Assembly: GCA_030068075.1 (NCBI GenBank)
Contig: CM057841.1
Location: forward strand, 4,524,565-4,588,564
Length of the DNA stretch: 64,000 bases
Reading direction: 5' to 3'
From: Paguma larvata
Lineage: Eukaryota; Chordata; Mammalia; Carnivora; Viverridae
Positions 33,726 through 46,656 of this stretch are shown here, piece by piece. The notes under the pieces are model-generated. The model had not been told where the DNA came from, ran no database searches, and saw nothing but the letters and a program-made list of their open reading frames with translations. The translations under genes and the position numbers were made by a program. The first letter of the stretch is position 1, and every line of letters starts with the position of its first letter.

Positions 33726-34407
33726 TCTTCTATTGTTCATTCACCATAAGACTTAGCACCCTTTGTGCATTGATCCTGTGTGTCTAATGCCTCTAAATAT
33801 TTTAATTTTCTACCTTATAATTGATACATAATCATAAATAATTTTGGGTGTTTTACCTTAAATAGATTATTGATAAAACTAGACCAATCCCCTAATTCGA
33901 TGGATGAAGAAACTCAATCCCATAAAATTCCAGGTTATTTTGCGCAAAATCACAGAAGTAATTCTAATTGTTTCAAGATAAGAAGTTATGATAGAAAATT
34001 TAAGAAGTATCTATGGAACCTACATAAGCTTGAAAATATACATTGATATATGGGAGGCTGCATACAGGTGGCATGAACAGGGTGCATTGTGGCTAACTCC
34101 ACCTGGAGGGTGTCAGGGATGTGGGGCTGACCTGGCGGAATGAGGGGAAATTGGGGAAGCAGAAAGGGCTGAATGTGATTGTGTTTGGGGACCCAACACC
34201 ACCCCCAGCTTTGGTGATTCTCTAGGAAGACGCACAGGACTCAGCCACCCGTGGCTGATTCATTAGAGCAAAAGGGTACAAGGCAAGCTCGACGCAGGGA
34301 AAAGGCACAGGGACTTCTGTTTTTATAGGTTGTGTTTTGACTCCTTTTAAAATGGTATTTATGTTCGAACATGTACAATGTCCACATAGTTCAAAAGTCA
34401 CAATTTT

Positions 34408-34518
34408 TGTTAACATTTTTTATTTTTTTAAGTGATCCCTCCACCCAATGTGGGGCTCTAATCACAACCCCGAGATCAAGAGCTGCGTGCTCCACCGAGT
34501 CAGCCAAGCACCCAACTT
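34408..34518 (-). repeat. Short carnivore SINE variant
   Basis: Minus-strand ~110-bp type ending gtcagccaagcaccca. Confidence 0.8.
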
Positions 34519-34591
34519 GACTCTCACTAATACCTTGCTGATTTTAAGAATTCATCCTGGAAATTTTCCTTAACAGGCGCCAATTTTATCT

Positions 34592-34593
<2 letters not shown>

Positions 34594-34646
<53 letters not shown>

Positions 34647-34649
34647 TCT
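34594..34649. repeat. (CT)n(TG)n microsatellite
   Basis: About 17 CT units running straight into 9-10 TG units. Confidence 0.96.
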
Positions 34650-34924
34650 ACATCCTGGTCAACAGTGATTACAGACTTGTAGTTTTTGGCATTGTCATGA
34701 GGAGTAATAAACTATTCCGTGGTGGTTTAAATTTATTTTTGATTACTAATCAAACTTAGCAGCTTTTTATTAATCATTTATGATTCAGGTTTTGCTTCTG
34801 TAAATTGCCTGTCTGTATTGATTACCATTTTTTCCAAATAAGCCATTTGTTTAATTTGTATTGATTTTCAGGGGTCTTGTATATAATCAGGTTACATTTT
34901 CTCTGCAACAAACAGGCTGTGTAT

Positions 34925-37080
34925 GATGGGGTCATCCGTCCATCCAATCCATCCGATTCATCCATCCCAAGTTAACATATATTCTAATAATTTTGGGAAT
35001 AGAATTTAGTGATTCATCACTTGCATATGATACCCAGTGCTCATCCCAACAAGTGCCCTTCTTAATGTCCCTCACCCTTTCAGCCCTTCCTCCCACCCAA
35101 CACCCTGCCAGCAACCCTCAGTTTGTTCTCTATATCTAAGAGTTTCTTATGGTTTGTCTCCCTCTCTGTTTTTATATTATTTTTGGTTCCTTTCCTTTAT
35201 GTTCATTTGTTTTGTATCTTAAATTCACATACTGAAATCATATGATATTTGTCTTTCTCTGATTTATTTTGCTTAGCATAATACACTCTAGTTCCATCCA
35301 TGATGTTGCAAACGGCAGGATTTCATTCTTTTTGATCACCGAGCAATATTCCATTGCATTTATGTACCGCATCTTCTTTACCCATCCATTAGTCAATGGA
35401 CATTTGGGCTCTTTCCATACTTTGGCTATTGTCAATAGTGCTGCTGTAAACTTTGGGGTCATGTGCTCCTTCGAATCAGCACTCCTGTATTCTTTGGATA
35501 AATACCTAGTAATGCAATTGCCGGGTTGTAGGGTAGTTCTAATATTAATTTTTTGAGGAACCTCCATACTGTTTTCCAGAGTGGCTGCACCAGTTTGCAT
35601 TCCCATCAGTAGTGCAAAAGGGTTCCTTTTTCTCCATGTCTTCACCAACATCTATTGTTACCTGAGTTGTTAATGTTAGCCATTCTGACAGGTGTGAGGT
35701 GGCATCTCATTGTGGTTTTGATTTTTATTTCCCTGTTGATGAGTGATGTTGAGCATCTTTTCATGTGTCTGTTAGCCATCTGGATGTCTTCTTTGGGAAA
35801 GTGTCTATTTCTCTTTTTTGCCCATTTCTTCACTGGATTATTTGTTTTTGGGTGTCGAGTTTGGTAAATTCTCTATAGATTTTGGATACTAACCCATTAT
35901 CTGATATGTCGTTTGCAAGTATCTTCTCCCATTCCGTCGGTTACCTTTTAGTTTTGCTGATTGTTTCCTTTGCTAAGCAGACACTTTTTATTTTGATGAG
36001 TCCCAATAGTTAATTTTTGCTTTGGTTTCCCTTGCCTCCAGAGACGCGTTGAGTAAGAAGTTGCTGCGGCTGGGGTCAAAGAGGTTTTTGCCTGCTTTCT
36101 CCTCTAGGATTTTGATGGCTTCCTGTCTTACGTTTAGGTCTTTCATCCATTTTGAGTTTATTTTTGTGTATGGTGTAAGAAAGTGGTCCAGGTTCATTAT
36201 TCTGCATGTCACTGTCCAGTTTTCCCTGCACCACTTGCTGGAGAGACTATCTTTCTTCCATTGGATATTCTTTCCTGCTTTGTCAAAGATGAGTTAGCCG
36301 TACATTCGTGGGTCCATTTCTGGCTTCTCTATTCTGTTCCATTGATCTGAGTGTCTGTTTTTGTGCCAGTACCATGCTGTATTGATGATTACAGTTTTGT
36401 AATACAGCTTGAAGTCCGAGATTGTGATGCCTCCAGCTTTGGTTTTCTTTTTCAGGATTGCTTTGGCTATTCGGGATCTTTTCTGGTTCCATACAAATTT
36501 TAGGATTGTTTATTCTAGCTCTGTGATGAATGCTGGTGTTATTTTGATAGGGATTGCATTGAATGTGTAGATTGCTTTGGGTTAGTATCAACATTTTAAC
36601 AATATTTGTTCTACCAATCCATGAGCATGGAATGTTTTTCCATTTTTTTTGCGTCTTCTTCAATTTCTTTCATAAGCTTTCTATAGTTTTCAGTGTATAG
36701 ATTTTTCATCTCTTTGGTTAGGTTTATTCCTAGGTATTTTATGGTTTTTAGTGCAATTGTAAATGGGATCGATTCCTTGATTTCTCTTTCTGCTGCTTCA
36801 TTATTGGTGTACAGAAATGCAACTGATTTCTGTACATTGATTTTATATCCTGCAACTTTGCTGAATTCATAAATCAGTTCTAGCAGCTATTTTTGTGAAG
36901 TCTTTTGGGGTTTCCACATAGAGTATCATGTCATCTGTGAAGAGTGAAAGTTTGACTTCCTCCTTGCCAATTTGAATGCCTTTTATTTCTTTGTGTTGTC
37001 TGATTGCTGAGGCTAGAGCTTCCAACACTATGTTGAATAACAGTGGTGAGAGTTCTCGCTCCTTCTGCTTGCCTCCTTGA
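34925..37080 (-). repeat. 5'-truncated LINE-1, 3' half of ORF2 plus 3' UTR
   Basis: Minus-strand frames give pieces of ORF2: [13 protein letters not shown] and [10 protein letters not shown] (the reverse-transcriptase DD motif) near 36900-37050, and ORF2 C-terminal text (WMELECIMLSKINQ) near 35260. The frame is broken repeatedly, so it is inactive. The 3' UTR near 34960-35080 has the carnivore-type 'gtgctcatcccaacaagtgc'. The left end carries a tcca-rich tract where a poly(T) tail would be expected. The 5' break is near 37080. Confidence 0.88.
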
Positions 37081-37255
37081 AACAGAAATGGCAGCTGCTT
37101 ACCAGATTTACACACAAGAGGTATTGACAGCATATTTAAAGGAGAAAAAGTATAAATCATTAAGAGGATTGGCCTAATTAAAGCATATTGCAAAATGCAG
37201 AACCATGAATTCATTGAAAATTTATGTGGAACAGAAGTTTACAAATATAAATCAG

Positions 37256-37458
37256 GGCTGTGAGCCTCCTCACAGTCGAGATTCTGGCAGGGTAACTTCA
37301 GGGGAGAGCTATCCTGTCCATTGTGGGATGTTTAGCAGTACCCCAGGCCTCCACCCACTAGAGGCTGTAGAATAGAACTCCTCCCCAAACTGTGTCAGGC
37401 AAAAGTATCTCCGTATGCTGCCCTGTGGCCCCTGAAGGTTAGAACCACGGTGTATGAT
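37256..37458 (-). repeat. MER20-like DNA transposon
   Basis: 'tccattgtgggatgtttagc' and cccactagaggctgtagaa are MER20 blocks in reverse orientation. Confidence 0.65.
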
Positions 37459-37459
37459 A

Positions 37460-38380
37460 CATCTATACATCCACTTTGGCTCCTGAGCGCCAGCCATGAG
37501 CCAGGAGTCAGTCTAGTGCTAGTAATGTGATGTAATGCGCTACTAATGCATCACGCACGTGAGAATGGCAATGGTGAATAAAATCAGTTATTAAACTATG
37601 TGCAACAAAATCCAAACTGCCTGTTATTCCTGCCATCAGAAAAATAGTACTGCAGATACCACCTGAGCTTGTTCATTCCCTCTGGAATCCATTTCATCCC
37701 TCTGAATAAAAAGGGTGCTATTGTTGAATCTCTCCTTTGGGGAGCATGGGGAAATGGGCCGTCTCTTTCAAGCTCCAGAGAGACAAACTCATGCTTCCTG
37801 AATACCCTGTTCTCTGCTCGCGTGTTCCAGTAACATCTGAAGATGACACTGAATGATGGGTCTCCTGGGCTGTATAAGCACACCCCCTCTCCCCGTGCTT
37901 TGCCCCAAAGACACTGCACTGGAATGAGGGGTGTCAGGATAGGAGCATGTTCTGCCTCCTTTGTCACCTGTTGACTTGCCCTGCACTCCCCAGAGCTGCT
38001 GCGTTGCAATTTTAACTACTTTCTCCAATAACTGTGGCTCTTTCCCTGGGGCCGCCTGGGTGGGAGCAACTGGGAAGTCACCTTAAATGCTCTGGCAGGG
38101 CTAGACTTGGGAGAGAAGCCCAGGCCTGTGCCTGGGGCATCTCTCTGGTTTCTGCAGGTGGGTGTCCAGCTGGAGGAACTGAACCATCAGTGATTAGGGG
38201 ACCCAAAGCTCTTAAATGGTTCCAATCATTTCCACTTCTGCTAAGTCATTACACTTAGAGGAAAGGTAATTTATTTATTATCAGATAGAATTGTGGCAAA
38301 TGGGTAAATGTGACTTCCCATTACTTAGCCTTAATAATGGGGTCTGGCTTTACCATGCAAAGAGTGAGAACTGCTCGTTC
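37460..38380. other. Unassigned stretch
   Basis: No repeat or exon recognised. ORFs are short and without motifs. Confidence 0.35.
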
Positions 38381-38382
38381 TA

Positions 38383-38572
38383 TTTAAATGTTAATTTATT
38401 TTTGAGAGAGAGAGAGAGAGCAGGGGAGGAGCGGAGAGAGAGGGAGACAGAATCCCAAGAAGGTTCTGTGCTGTCAGTGCACAGCCAGATGAGGGGCTCA
38501 AACTCATGAGATCGTGACTTGACCCAAAACCAAGAGTTGGACGCTTAACCAACTGAGCCACCCAGGCACCTG
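38383..38572 (-). repeat. Carnivore SINE
   Basis: Minus-strand, internally shortened copy. Confidence 0.92.
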
Positions 38573-38640
38573 GATAACTGGTTATTTTAGAAAGAAAAGT
38601 AGTGTAAGGTATCACGATAAATACTGAAAATAATTGATTG

Positions 38641-38819
38641 CTTTAAAAAGCTTATTTATTTGGGGGGGGGGGCGGTCAGAGAGAGAGGGAGAGAGAATCC
38701 CAAGCAGGCTTCACACTGTCAGCACAGAGCCTGATGTGGGGCTCAGTCTCACAAACTGCAAGATCCTGACCTGAAATCAAGAGGCAGGCGCTTAACTGAC
38801 TGAGCCACCCAGGCACCCC
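38641..38819 (-). repeat. Carnivore SINE
   Basis: Minus-strand copy with a nine-G run near its tail. Confidence 0.92.
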
Positions 38820-39080
38820 AAAAATAATTCATATTGTATATAGATGGCCACTGTTAACAACTTGTGGTCTGTTTCTTCTCAGTTCCGCTGTCCTGAGCAA
38901 GTTCATATCGAAGGGTGTTCGTGCAGGCCAAAAGGTGGAGCCTGGCTGGGCAGCCATGATTTCTCCTGATTCCCTGGGATCCTGACGAAGGACAAATAGC
39001 CTTCCCAGGGAGACCTTTGGGCAGCCTATCTCAGCCTTTATTTCTGCAAAATCTTCCTATTCAGGGCAAGGAACAGAATC

Positions 39081-39306
39081 TTTTTTTTTTTTTTTAATTT
39101 TTTAACGTTTATTTATTTTTGAGAGACATAGAGACAGAGTATGAGCAGGGGAAGGGCAGAGAGAGAGGGAGACACAGAATCTGAAGCAGGCTCCAGGCTC
39201 TGAGCCGTCAGCACAGAGCCTAATGTGGGGCTCGAACTCACAGACTGCGAGATCATGACCTGAGCTGAAGTCGGCTGCTTAACCGACGGAGCCACCCAGG
39301 CGCCCC
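39081..39306 (-). repeat. Carnivore SINE with target-site duplication
   Basis: Flanked by cagaatcttttt on both sides. Confidence 0.96.
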
Positions 39307-39309
39307 AGA

Positions 39310-40200
39310 ATCTTTTTTAAATCACCATATATTCGGTCAGGTTACAAAGAATCCATCAATATGTCCAAAAATTGAAATTACAAGTGTCATTTATGCTCAC
39401 AGTGCAAGAAACAAAGAAATTTAAAAGAGAACATGAAAACATAAATAAAGGATGCTTACAACTGGAAATTATAAAACATTTCCATTAAACTCCTCTAGGG
39501 TAAAAAGGAAAATGTAAATGAAAATTATAAAATTTGTACAATTTCAAAACAAAGTTAGAGATGAACATAAAAATTATAGGGGCGCCTGTGTGGCTCAGTC
39601 AGCCGAGGATCCGATTCTTGATTTGGGCTCAGGTCATGGTGCCAGGGTCATGGGACTGAGCCCCGCGGTGGGCTCCCAGTGCAGAGCCTGCTTGAGATAT
39701 TCTTTCTCTCTCTCTCTCTCTTCTAAAAAACAAACAAAACCCACATTATCTAAATTCCATGAAATTCTCTCAAACCATCTTATGTGATGACATAATGGAT
39801 AAACTATCAGAATATTCTTAAATCACAGTGTGTTATATGAATGTTGTACTCTACTTCTACTTGCTTATTTACTATAAGGGTCATTTATTTGTGATTGCCA
39901 TGACTTTGGAGACCACCACTATTTTGTTATGATTCTATCATTTTATATCAAGTATTTTGGTACATAATAGAAACTAAATATTGGATAAATAAAAGAATAA
40001 ATGAAATGAAATCGACAAAAATGGCTTATCAGGCTCTAGAATATCATTCTGACTTTGTGTCAGAGATTTCTGGTTTGGACCTGGCTCACAAAATTTCACT
40101 TGTCAATGTAATATCTTTGAGCCTCAGTTGTGTGTGCCTAAACTAGCAATATTTTTACCCTTGCATTCATTCTTGAATTCATTTAGCAGCCCCGCGGCCT
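39310..40200. other. AT-rich unassigned stretch
   Basis: Apart from the SINE at 39579-39735, nothing recognisable. Confidence 0.35.
39579..39735 (+). repeat. Carnivore SINE, shortened
   Basis: Head ggggcgcctgtgtggctcag. The body differs from the common type (gtgccagggtcatgggact). Confidence 0.88.
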
Positions 40201-40207
40201 GTGGATG

Positions 40208-40245
40208 CCCACCCCTCGGTGAATTCCCACCCCTCGGTGAATTCC
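40208..40245. repeat. Perfect 18-bp tandem duplication
   Basis: cccacccctcggtgaatt occurs twice head to tail. Confidence 0.95.
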
Positions 40246-40374
40246 CTAGGGAAAGCACCTTCCCAGACAGCAGGTACTAGCTTCCAGGTGTCAGCAGAGG
40301 TACCACCAGCACCACCAGCTACTTCGAAGAGTCTCCCAGTTCAAGACGCAGCTTGCTCCAGGGAAAAAACCCTG

Positions 40375-40545
40375 AAGGGGTGGAAAGAGCAGGGGTTTTG
40401 GAATCAGCAAGAAGCCAGCTTCAAAACTCTGCTGGTTCTTACTAGCTGTGTGACTTCGGGTGAGTTAACCTAACCTCCCTGTGCTTCCCTTTATGCACGG
40501 GGAGACCAGAGGGCTCAGTAGAAACAACTCTTGACTAGGGTTAAA
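40375..40545 (+). repeat. MIR fragment
   Basis: 'agagcaggggttttggaatc' then 'tactagctgtgtgacttcgg', the MIR core in order. Confidence 0.8.
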
Positions 40546-40799
40546 AAGATCAAATCAAACTGTAAGTAGAAATGACACTTTTGACCAGGGGCAGCAAGGT
40601 GCCAGCTGCTAGCAGTGGTGGTAGTAAAAGGCCTAATACCCATTAGCTGCTACTTTGATGATTGCCACCACCTTGTCACACAACTGGGAATCCGAAACCT
40701 AGTTCCTTGGAAGTTTACTCTTAATATGTAGTCCCAGACGGCACCATCGCAAACCCTGGGTTTGCCCCACGCCTAGTGCGATGCTGTGCTTTGTAGTAA

Positions 40800-41470
40800 G
40801 AAACAGGGGTTTGTTCTCCGCCCCTTGCGGGCATTGAGCTCCCCAAACCCTAGGAATTTCCTAAGTGCGGAGAGGGAAGGCTGTCTTTTGTTATGTTAAT
40901 GAAAGGAACTCGAGGCAAACTCTTAGGTGGGGCTGGTTGCCAGGGGAACCAAGCAAGTGATAACAGGGTTAGAACTTTTAATCCCACCCCCTGACCTCTG
41001 TGGAGGGGAGAGGGGCTGGAAATTGACTTCAGTCACCAATGGCCAGTGGTTTCATCCATCATGCCTGTGCAGTGAAGCCTCTTTCGAAAAAAGACGCGGG
41101 TTCAGAGAGCTTCCGGATCCGTGACCACGTGCAGGTCCTGAAAGCGTGGAGGCTCGCGGCCCTTGCCATATGCTTCACCCTATGCTTTTCTCCCGTCGGC
41201 CATTCCTGGGTTACAGCCTTTTACAACGCTGCTGACTGGTAAGTAAAATGTCTCTCCGAGTTCGTGAGACGTCCTTGGCATTTTCAACCCTAGAAGGAGG
41301 GTCCCTGGAAACTCGGACCTACAGGTTTGGAACTGGGGTCCGGTGTAGGGGTGGGCGCCGTCCTGGGGGCCCCTCTGGGACTGAGCCGTCGCCAGCGAGC
41401 TAGTGTCAGAATTACGCTGGGTCGTAGGACACGCCGATGGGGTCAGAGGATTGTTTGACGGCGGGGAAAA
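40800..41470 (+). repeat. Old LTR-like interspersed repeat, copy 2
   Basis: 'accaatggccagtggtttca', then gttcagagagcttcc and gactggtaagtaaaatg, match the order of copy 1 at 30190. Confidence 0.6.
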
Positions 41471-41899
41471 TCCCCACACTGCGATTGCGACCAGGATTGT
41501 ACACCCACGCCTATAAAAACGCAGAAACAGAATCTCCGTAGAAATAGTCACAGTGGCGTTACGCACACACACACGCTTGCAGAAAGTTTCTGTGCACACA
41601 CACATTCGTTTTTTGTGGTTCCCTACACACACGCACACTGGGATCCTGAGTCATGGTAATTTCGGTTCTGTGGGCTCACCTCTGCTGTGGTGCCAAAGCA
41701 GCCAGAGGCGGCACACCTGCGGGCACGAGCATACACACTCAACACCGGTGTTCCCCCCTCCCACACGCAAAACACAATCACAAACACAGGGCCTCACAAG
41801 ATACGATGGCACAAGCTGGGTCTCACGCACTCAGGAGTACCATCACAACCCGAAACCCACACGCCCGGGCGGCAGGGGCGGGTCCACACCGCACACCTC

Positions 41900-44200
41900 T
41901 CAGAGCAACAAGAGGACGGGGAATTACCTCAGGCGCCGCGCGCCTTCCCCACGCTCTTCTGCGCGCGCGCCTCCGCGTCCCCACGCCCGCAGGGGCTCCC
42001 GGGAAATGTAGGCTAACGGCCAGAGAGGCGCCGCGCAAAGGACTCTGGGGACCTTCATTCTACGTGGGCGCAAACGAGATTCTACTTCTGGCCTGAGAAC
42101 CATCCCTCGGCCCAGATCATCGTTTCGAGTCCGGGCCGGATAGATCTCGGCCTACACAGACCGAGGTCCTTCAGCCTCACGTTGTGTGCCTGGTCGCGCC
42201 GCGCCCTGGAGGCTCCTGGGAATTGCGAACTCAGTTCGTAGTGCGCACGCGCCGCCGCGGGGCAGCCCGGCTCCCGGTACGGCCGAGCGCTGGCGTGCAA
42301 AGGAGAGGGAACTAGGCCGAGAAGCGCCCGCACGGGAACCTGCGGGTGTGCTAGCCAATGAGGGCGGCCTACTGCGGAGGCTGGGTTTGGTTCCGTGGCT
42401 CGCGGAAAGTCCCACACTCCTGATGGCATCCACCTTATTTTACAGGTGGAGCGTAGCCCCGGGAGCGCCAGGTGCGTTTTGTGCGTGCGCGCGCCCCTGC
42501 TGCTGCGTGGGTGGTGCGGGGGGTGGGGCTCCGGTCTGGCGCGCGCAGCGGTGAAGGGGTGCGTGGGCGTGCTTGCGTATTTGTCAGTTGTATGTGAGGG
42601 GGCGGGCCTCAGGCCCAGCGTGTGGGGAGGAGAACACCCCCCTCCAGAAGAGTGAGCGAGTGCGAGCCTCGTGGCTTTTGTTTAGGGGCGGGGTTCGGCC
42701 CTCTTGGGGAAGTCCGGGGGCGGGGCGGCGGCCCGCCTACGTGTTGCGCGTGTGAAGGGGTGGGGCCAGCTGTTGCGCCTGGGGTCTCCGAGGGGAGTGC
42801 GCAGGCGCGGGGGGCAGTGGGGGCGCGGGGGGCAGTGGGGGCGCGGGGTGCTGCACAGCTGTCGGAGTGGGTCCCGCCGGGACGCGAGCCGGGAGTACTG
42901 AGGTGAATGTGAGCGTGTGTCTGCGTGCGCTCGTGAGGGGACGCAGGCCGCGCGGGTCGCGAGGTGGCGCAAGGCTGTGGGCCCGGGGCTGCGCGGGGTC
43001 GTGACGCAGTTTGGATTCGTGACGACGCTGTGCGGGGTCGTGGGTCTGGGCCTCCGCGGCGTCGTGACGCAGTGTAGGTTCTGGCTGGGCTGCGCGGGTC
43101 GTACGGGGGCGCGGGGTCCTGAGGTGGGGCGAGGCTGTGGGTCCGGAGCGACGCAGTGGGGGTTCGGTCGCGGGCCCGCGGCGGCTCGCGCCGGTGGCAG
43201 CGCTGAGGGGAGCACTGGGTCTGGGACGTGTGGTGACCGGCGTTCTGCGCCGTGAGGTGACGCGCGTGCCGGTGGCCCTGTGGGTGTATGAGACCGTCGG
43301 CAGGTGGGCGCGCGTCCGAGGACCTTGTGTGTCCCTGCGCCGTGCGTGGCGTTTGTAAGACAGGAAAAGATGCTTGGACAGGCAGGGATGGGTGTGTGAG
43401 TGCCGCTCCGAGGCCTCGTGCGGGTGGGGCGCGTTCGCGTGCGCCCCAGACCGTCGGGGTCGGTTCTCGCTGAAGGCCGTGCGAGTTGAGCGGGTGAGAG
43501 TGCGCGTGCCGTCGTGTCTCCCTTCCCCGTGCAGGGGGTCCCCTCGGGAAGGCGGCATAACGGCGTGCGCCCCGCGCCGGGAGAAGTGCCCGTGGTCACG
43601 CGCGGGAGACCCCCGCCCGCGGCTCGGCGCTCGTTAAGCCAGCGCCGTGTCCGGGCCGAGGTCGGGCTGCGGTGGTGAACGCCGCAGTCGGCGTCTCCGA
43701 GCTCGAGATGCGCCGTCGTCCGCCCGCAGTAGCCGAGCCTGCCTCCGTGGCCCTGCTGGCCTCTGGGACCGTCCCCTCTCCGGCACCTCTGGGACTCCAG
43801 GTTCCCTCGCTCACTGGTCGTTTGACTGGGAGAGGTCACTCCGCTGCCCCTCAGTCCCCTGCAAAACAGGGGTGCTTCATAGTGGCGGGCTTGGGGTGCG
43901 CCTTGAGTGGCACGGTGGACGATACCTGCTTAGTTAGTAACAGAATGACACCGAGGGTCTGTCCCCCGGAGTAAAACCCGAGGGAGGGAAACACAAGCTG
44001 AGCCTCGGAGTCCAGGTTTCTGGCCAACATAGAAAATAACCCTGAGGTCCAGGCTGGAGCTGGGGTTCCGAGTTTTCTAGTCAGGGTCTGGGGAGGGCGG
44101 CGGCAGGGCGTGTGAGGGAGGCCAGGAGCGCCGGGTCGGCTGGGGTGGCGATGTCCCTGGGGAGCCTGTGGGGCGAATAACCCGGGCCCGAAGTCGCAGA
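41900..44200. promoter_or_regulatory. ZNF667: Large CpG island, likely ZNF667 promoter
   Basis: About 2.3 kb of very high GC and CpG, with several GC boxes and no TATA box. It contains short internal tandem repeats: ggcagtgggggcgcggg twice near 42809-42845, and gtcgtgacgcagt at about 42998 and 43061. It is the only strong island upstream of the plus-strand KRAB exons. In human the ZNF667 island is shared with the divergent transcript ZNF667-AS1, so a minus-strand lncRNA running left from here is expected by synteny but is not shown by this sequence. Non-coding first exons cannot be fixed. Long ORFs over the island, including a 385-codon minus-strand one, are composition artefacts. Confidence 0.75.
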
Positions 44201-44927
44201 GCCTGAGGGGAAGCATTTCCTGATAACTCAGCGATCTGGAGATTTTTCTGTGTGTAAACCCAGCTTTCGCATTCTTTGCGTTGTGGATACTTTGAGGCAG
44301 ATAATTTTTTGTTTAGCGTTGTCTCTGGCCTCTGCCCATCAGATGGCAGTTTCATCCCCCGCTTTCCGCCAACAGTGAAAGCCGTTTGCCTGCGCTGCCA
44401 GGTGTGCCCTGGAGGGCAGCATCGCCCTAGTTGAGAGTCGCTGGTGTCCAGAGCCCCGGTGAAGGCGCCCCGTGGACTTCATCCAGGGGTGAAGATAGGG
44501 AGGAGAGCGCGGGGCTGGAGGGACGGGGTGGTGAGGGATGACGTTCTCTACGCGAGGAGGTGTCTGTGGCCTGCGGGCCGCACTCACTCTGTGGTCTCGG
44601 GGCCTGCCACGGGTCCGGCACCGCGCCAGGTCACTGACGAGAGAGGGGTTCCTCTCCGTCTGGGACTGGCTTTCAGGAGGAAGTCCAGCCAATTTATGGT
44701 AAGCAGTCAAGCAGGGTGCCGGGATCCCGGGCTGAGCACAGGTTCAGCACCCGGGCTTCCCGTGGGCATCTCGTTCAGTTCCACAGCCAGTATTGGCCAC
44801 CCTCGGTGCCTCAGATCCAAGAGCGTGGCTTTGAGCTCATCGTAGGCTTTCCCCCTTCAACACTGACCGGCGGGTTTCAGCCGGAGAGGTCAGATCTTCA
44901 GCCCGCCCCCTAAGCTCAGAGAGACTG

Positions 44928-45112
44928 GCGTAGTGGTTCTCAACTATGGCTTCCCATTAGCATCATCCTGAAAAGCTGTAAAAAGAAATCCCCAGACTCG
45001 GTTCTCAGAATTTCTGGTTTAATTGATGTGCTGTTGGCACAGCCGTCGACATTTATTAAAATGCTCCCGAGACAGTCTAATGTGCAAACGAGGTTGAGAG
45101 CTGTAGCTCTAG
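44928..45112 (+). repeat. MER5A DNA transposon
   Basis: Starts gtggttctcaactatgg and ends aaacgaggttgagagctg, the inverted ends of MER5A, with the core 'cccagactcggttctcagaa'. Confidence 0.8.
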
Positions 45113-45570
45113 AGCTTACTTGAGGAGTGACGTAAATTAACTTGGTAGAGGAAGAGGAGGGTATGAGTGACAGGTTCTTTCAGTGTTTTATCCGGGGTGG
45201 TCTTGACCGCTGGGCTTTCCTGCATTAGGGACGTTCCCAGCCCCGTCCTGCAAGTGAGGAAATGTGTTCCTGTGCAAAACCGAGAACTGGCAGGGCTCAC
45301 ATTCAGGTGCAAAGCCCATGTTTTCTGTTACAGTTGGCCTTGGGTCTTTAAGGAAGGTGTCTTGTTATCCTGGCCTCTGGGACTGGCAGGTTCAGGGTAG
45401 GCGGGGTCCCCCCAGTATCACAGTATCACAGAGATGTTGGGGCTGAGAGGAAGGACCCTAGTTGTCTGCCGCTGAGAGGAGGCATGGCCACTGCCCAGTA
45501 AGTTTTTGAAACTTGTTCCCGTCCTGGGTTTTGCCATCCTCACTCTAGGATCAAGAAGTTAGCTTTGTAG

Positions 45571-45768
45571 TGGGGTGCCTGGGTGGCTCAGTCGGTTGAG
45601 TGTTCAACTCAGGTCATGGTCTCATGATTCCTGGGTTTCGAGCTCCACAGTGGGCTCTGTGCTGACAGCTCAGAGCCTGGAGCCTGCTTCAGATTCTGTG
45701 TTTCCCTCTCTGCCCCTCATCCCTTGCACTTTGTCTCTCACAAAAACGAATAAACGTTTTTTTAAAAA
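45571..45768 (+). repeat. Carnivore SINE with target-site duplication
   Basis: Flanked by aagttagctttgta on both sides. Confidence 0.96.
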
Positions 45769-45967
45769 GTTAGCTTTGTATTAAATTTAAGTTGAAAAGC
45801 CCTTTTCCACTATGTTTGAGTCTCAGAAGACAGGCTAGGTGTACAGTTCTCCCCTGAGGTAGTGTGGGATTTACACAATTTTATTTGTGTTGTTTTGAAG
45901 AAGTAGTTATATGTGTGTGAAACACAATGCCAAAGTGTAGATGGGGAGAAAAGTAGGTTTTCTTTTT

Positions 45968-46181
45968 TTTTATTTTTATTTTTTAACGTTTTTAGTTATT
46001 ATTGAGAGACAGAGCATGAGCATGGGAGGGGCAAAGAGAGGGGGAGACACAGAATCTGAAGCAGGCTCCAGGCTCTGAGCTGTCAGCACAGAGCCTGATG
46101 CGGGCTCGAACTCACAAACTGAGATCATGACCTGAGCCAAAGTCGGATGCTTAACCGACTGAGCTACTACCCAGGTGCCCC
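45968..46181 (-). repeat. Carnivore SINE
   Basis: Minus-strand. Inverted relative to the copies at 45571 and 46657. Confidence 0.94.
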
Positions 46182-46419
46182 AAAAATGAGGTTTTAAATT
46201 TGTTTTCCCATGCCCAGTAACTTAGTTCCCGTCTTCAGAGACAATCACTGCTGCCAATGTCATGATTATTTTTCCAGAATTTGTCTGCCTTTTCAAACAC
46301 CTATATTAGTTTTCCATATTTTGTTTTTTTCCAAGTGGTTTTTCTGTTCCTTTTTCACTGTCATTACATCACATCATGGAGATCACTTTACACAATACCC
46401 GTACAGCAGATTTCTCAGT

Positions 46420-46620
46420 CTTGATACAATTGACGTTTGGACCAGATTGTTCTTTGCGTTGGGGTGCTATTGTGCAGTGTAGGGTGTTGAACAGCATCCT
46501 GGCCTCTAGCCACTACATCCCAGGAGCACTGCCACCCCCCATCTGTGACAACTACAAATGTCCCCAAACATTGGAAGTGTCTCCTGGATGCAAAATTGCC
46601 CCCAATGAAGAAGCACTGAT
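46420..46620 (+). repeat. MER20-like DNA transposon
   Basis: 'gtagggtgttgaacagcatc' and 'aaatgtccccaaacattgga' fit a MER20-type element. Confidence 0.6.
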
Positions 46621-46656
46621 GTAGTGTTACCTTGTTCCTTTTAAGATCTACTTGGT

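Larger units (their letters stand above)
25561..34924. other. Gene-free repeat region
   Basis: SINEs, MIR/L2 pieces and DNA transposons, plus an old LTR-like repeat (30190-30960). Two stretches (28945-30180 and 31040-31780) hold no feature I can name except diverged repeat-like text. A modest GC rise near 29480-29720 has no exon support. Confidence 0.5.

Noticed and set aside
36867..37214. Reverse-transcriptase-like ORF as a host gene
   Set aside because: The FTDD motif belongs to a 5'-truncated LINE-1 with broken frames and a LINE 3' UTR downstream.
42682..43839. 385-codon minus-strand ORF over the CpG island
   Set aside because: Pro/Arg/Thr-rich low-complexity product caused by lack of AT-rich stop codons in a CpG island. 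Overlapping long ORFs exist in other frames and there is no domain.
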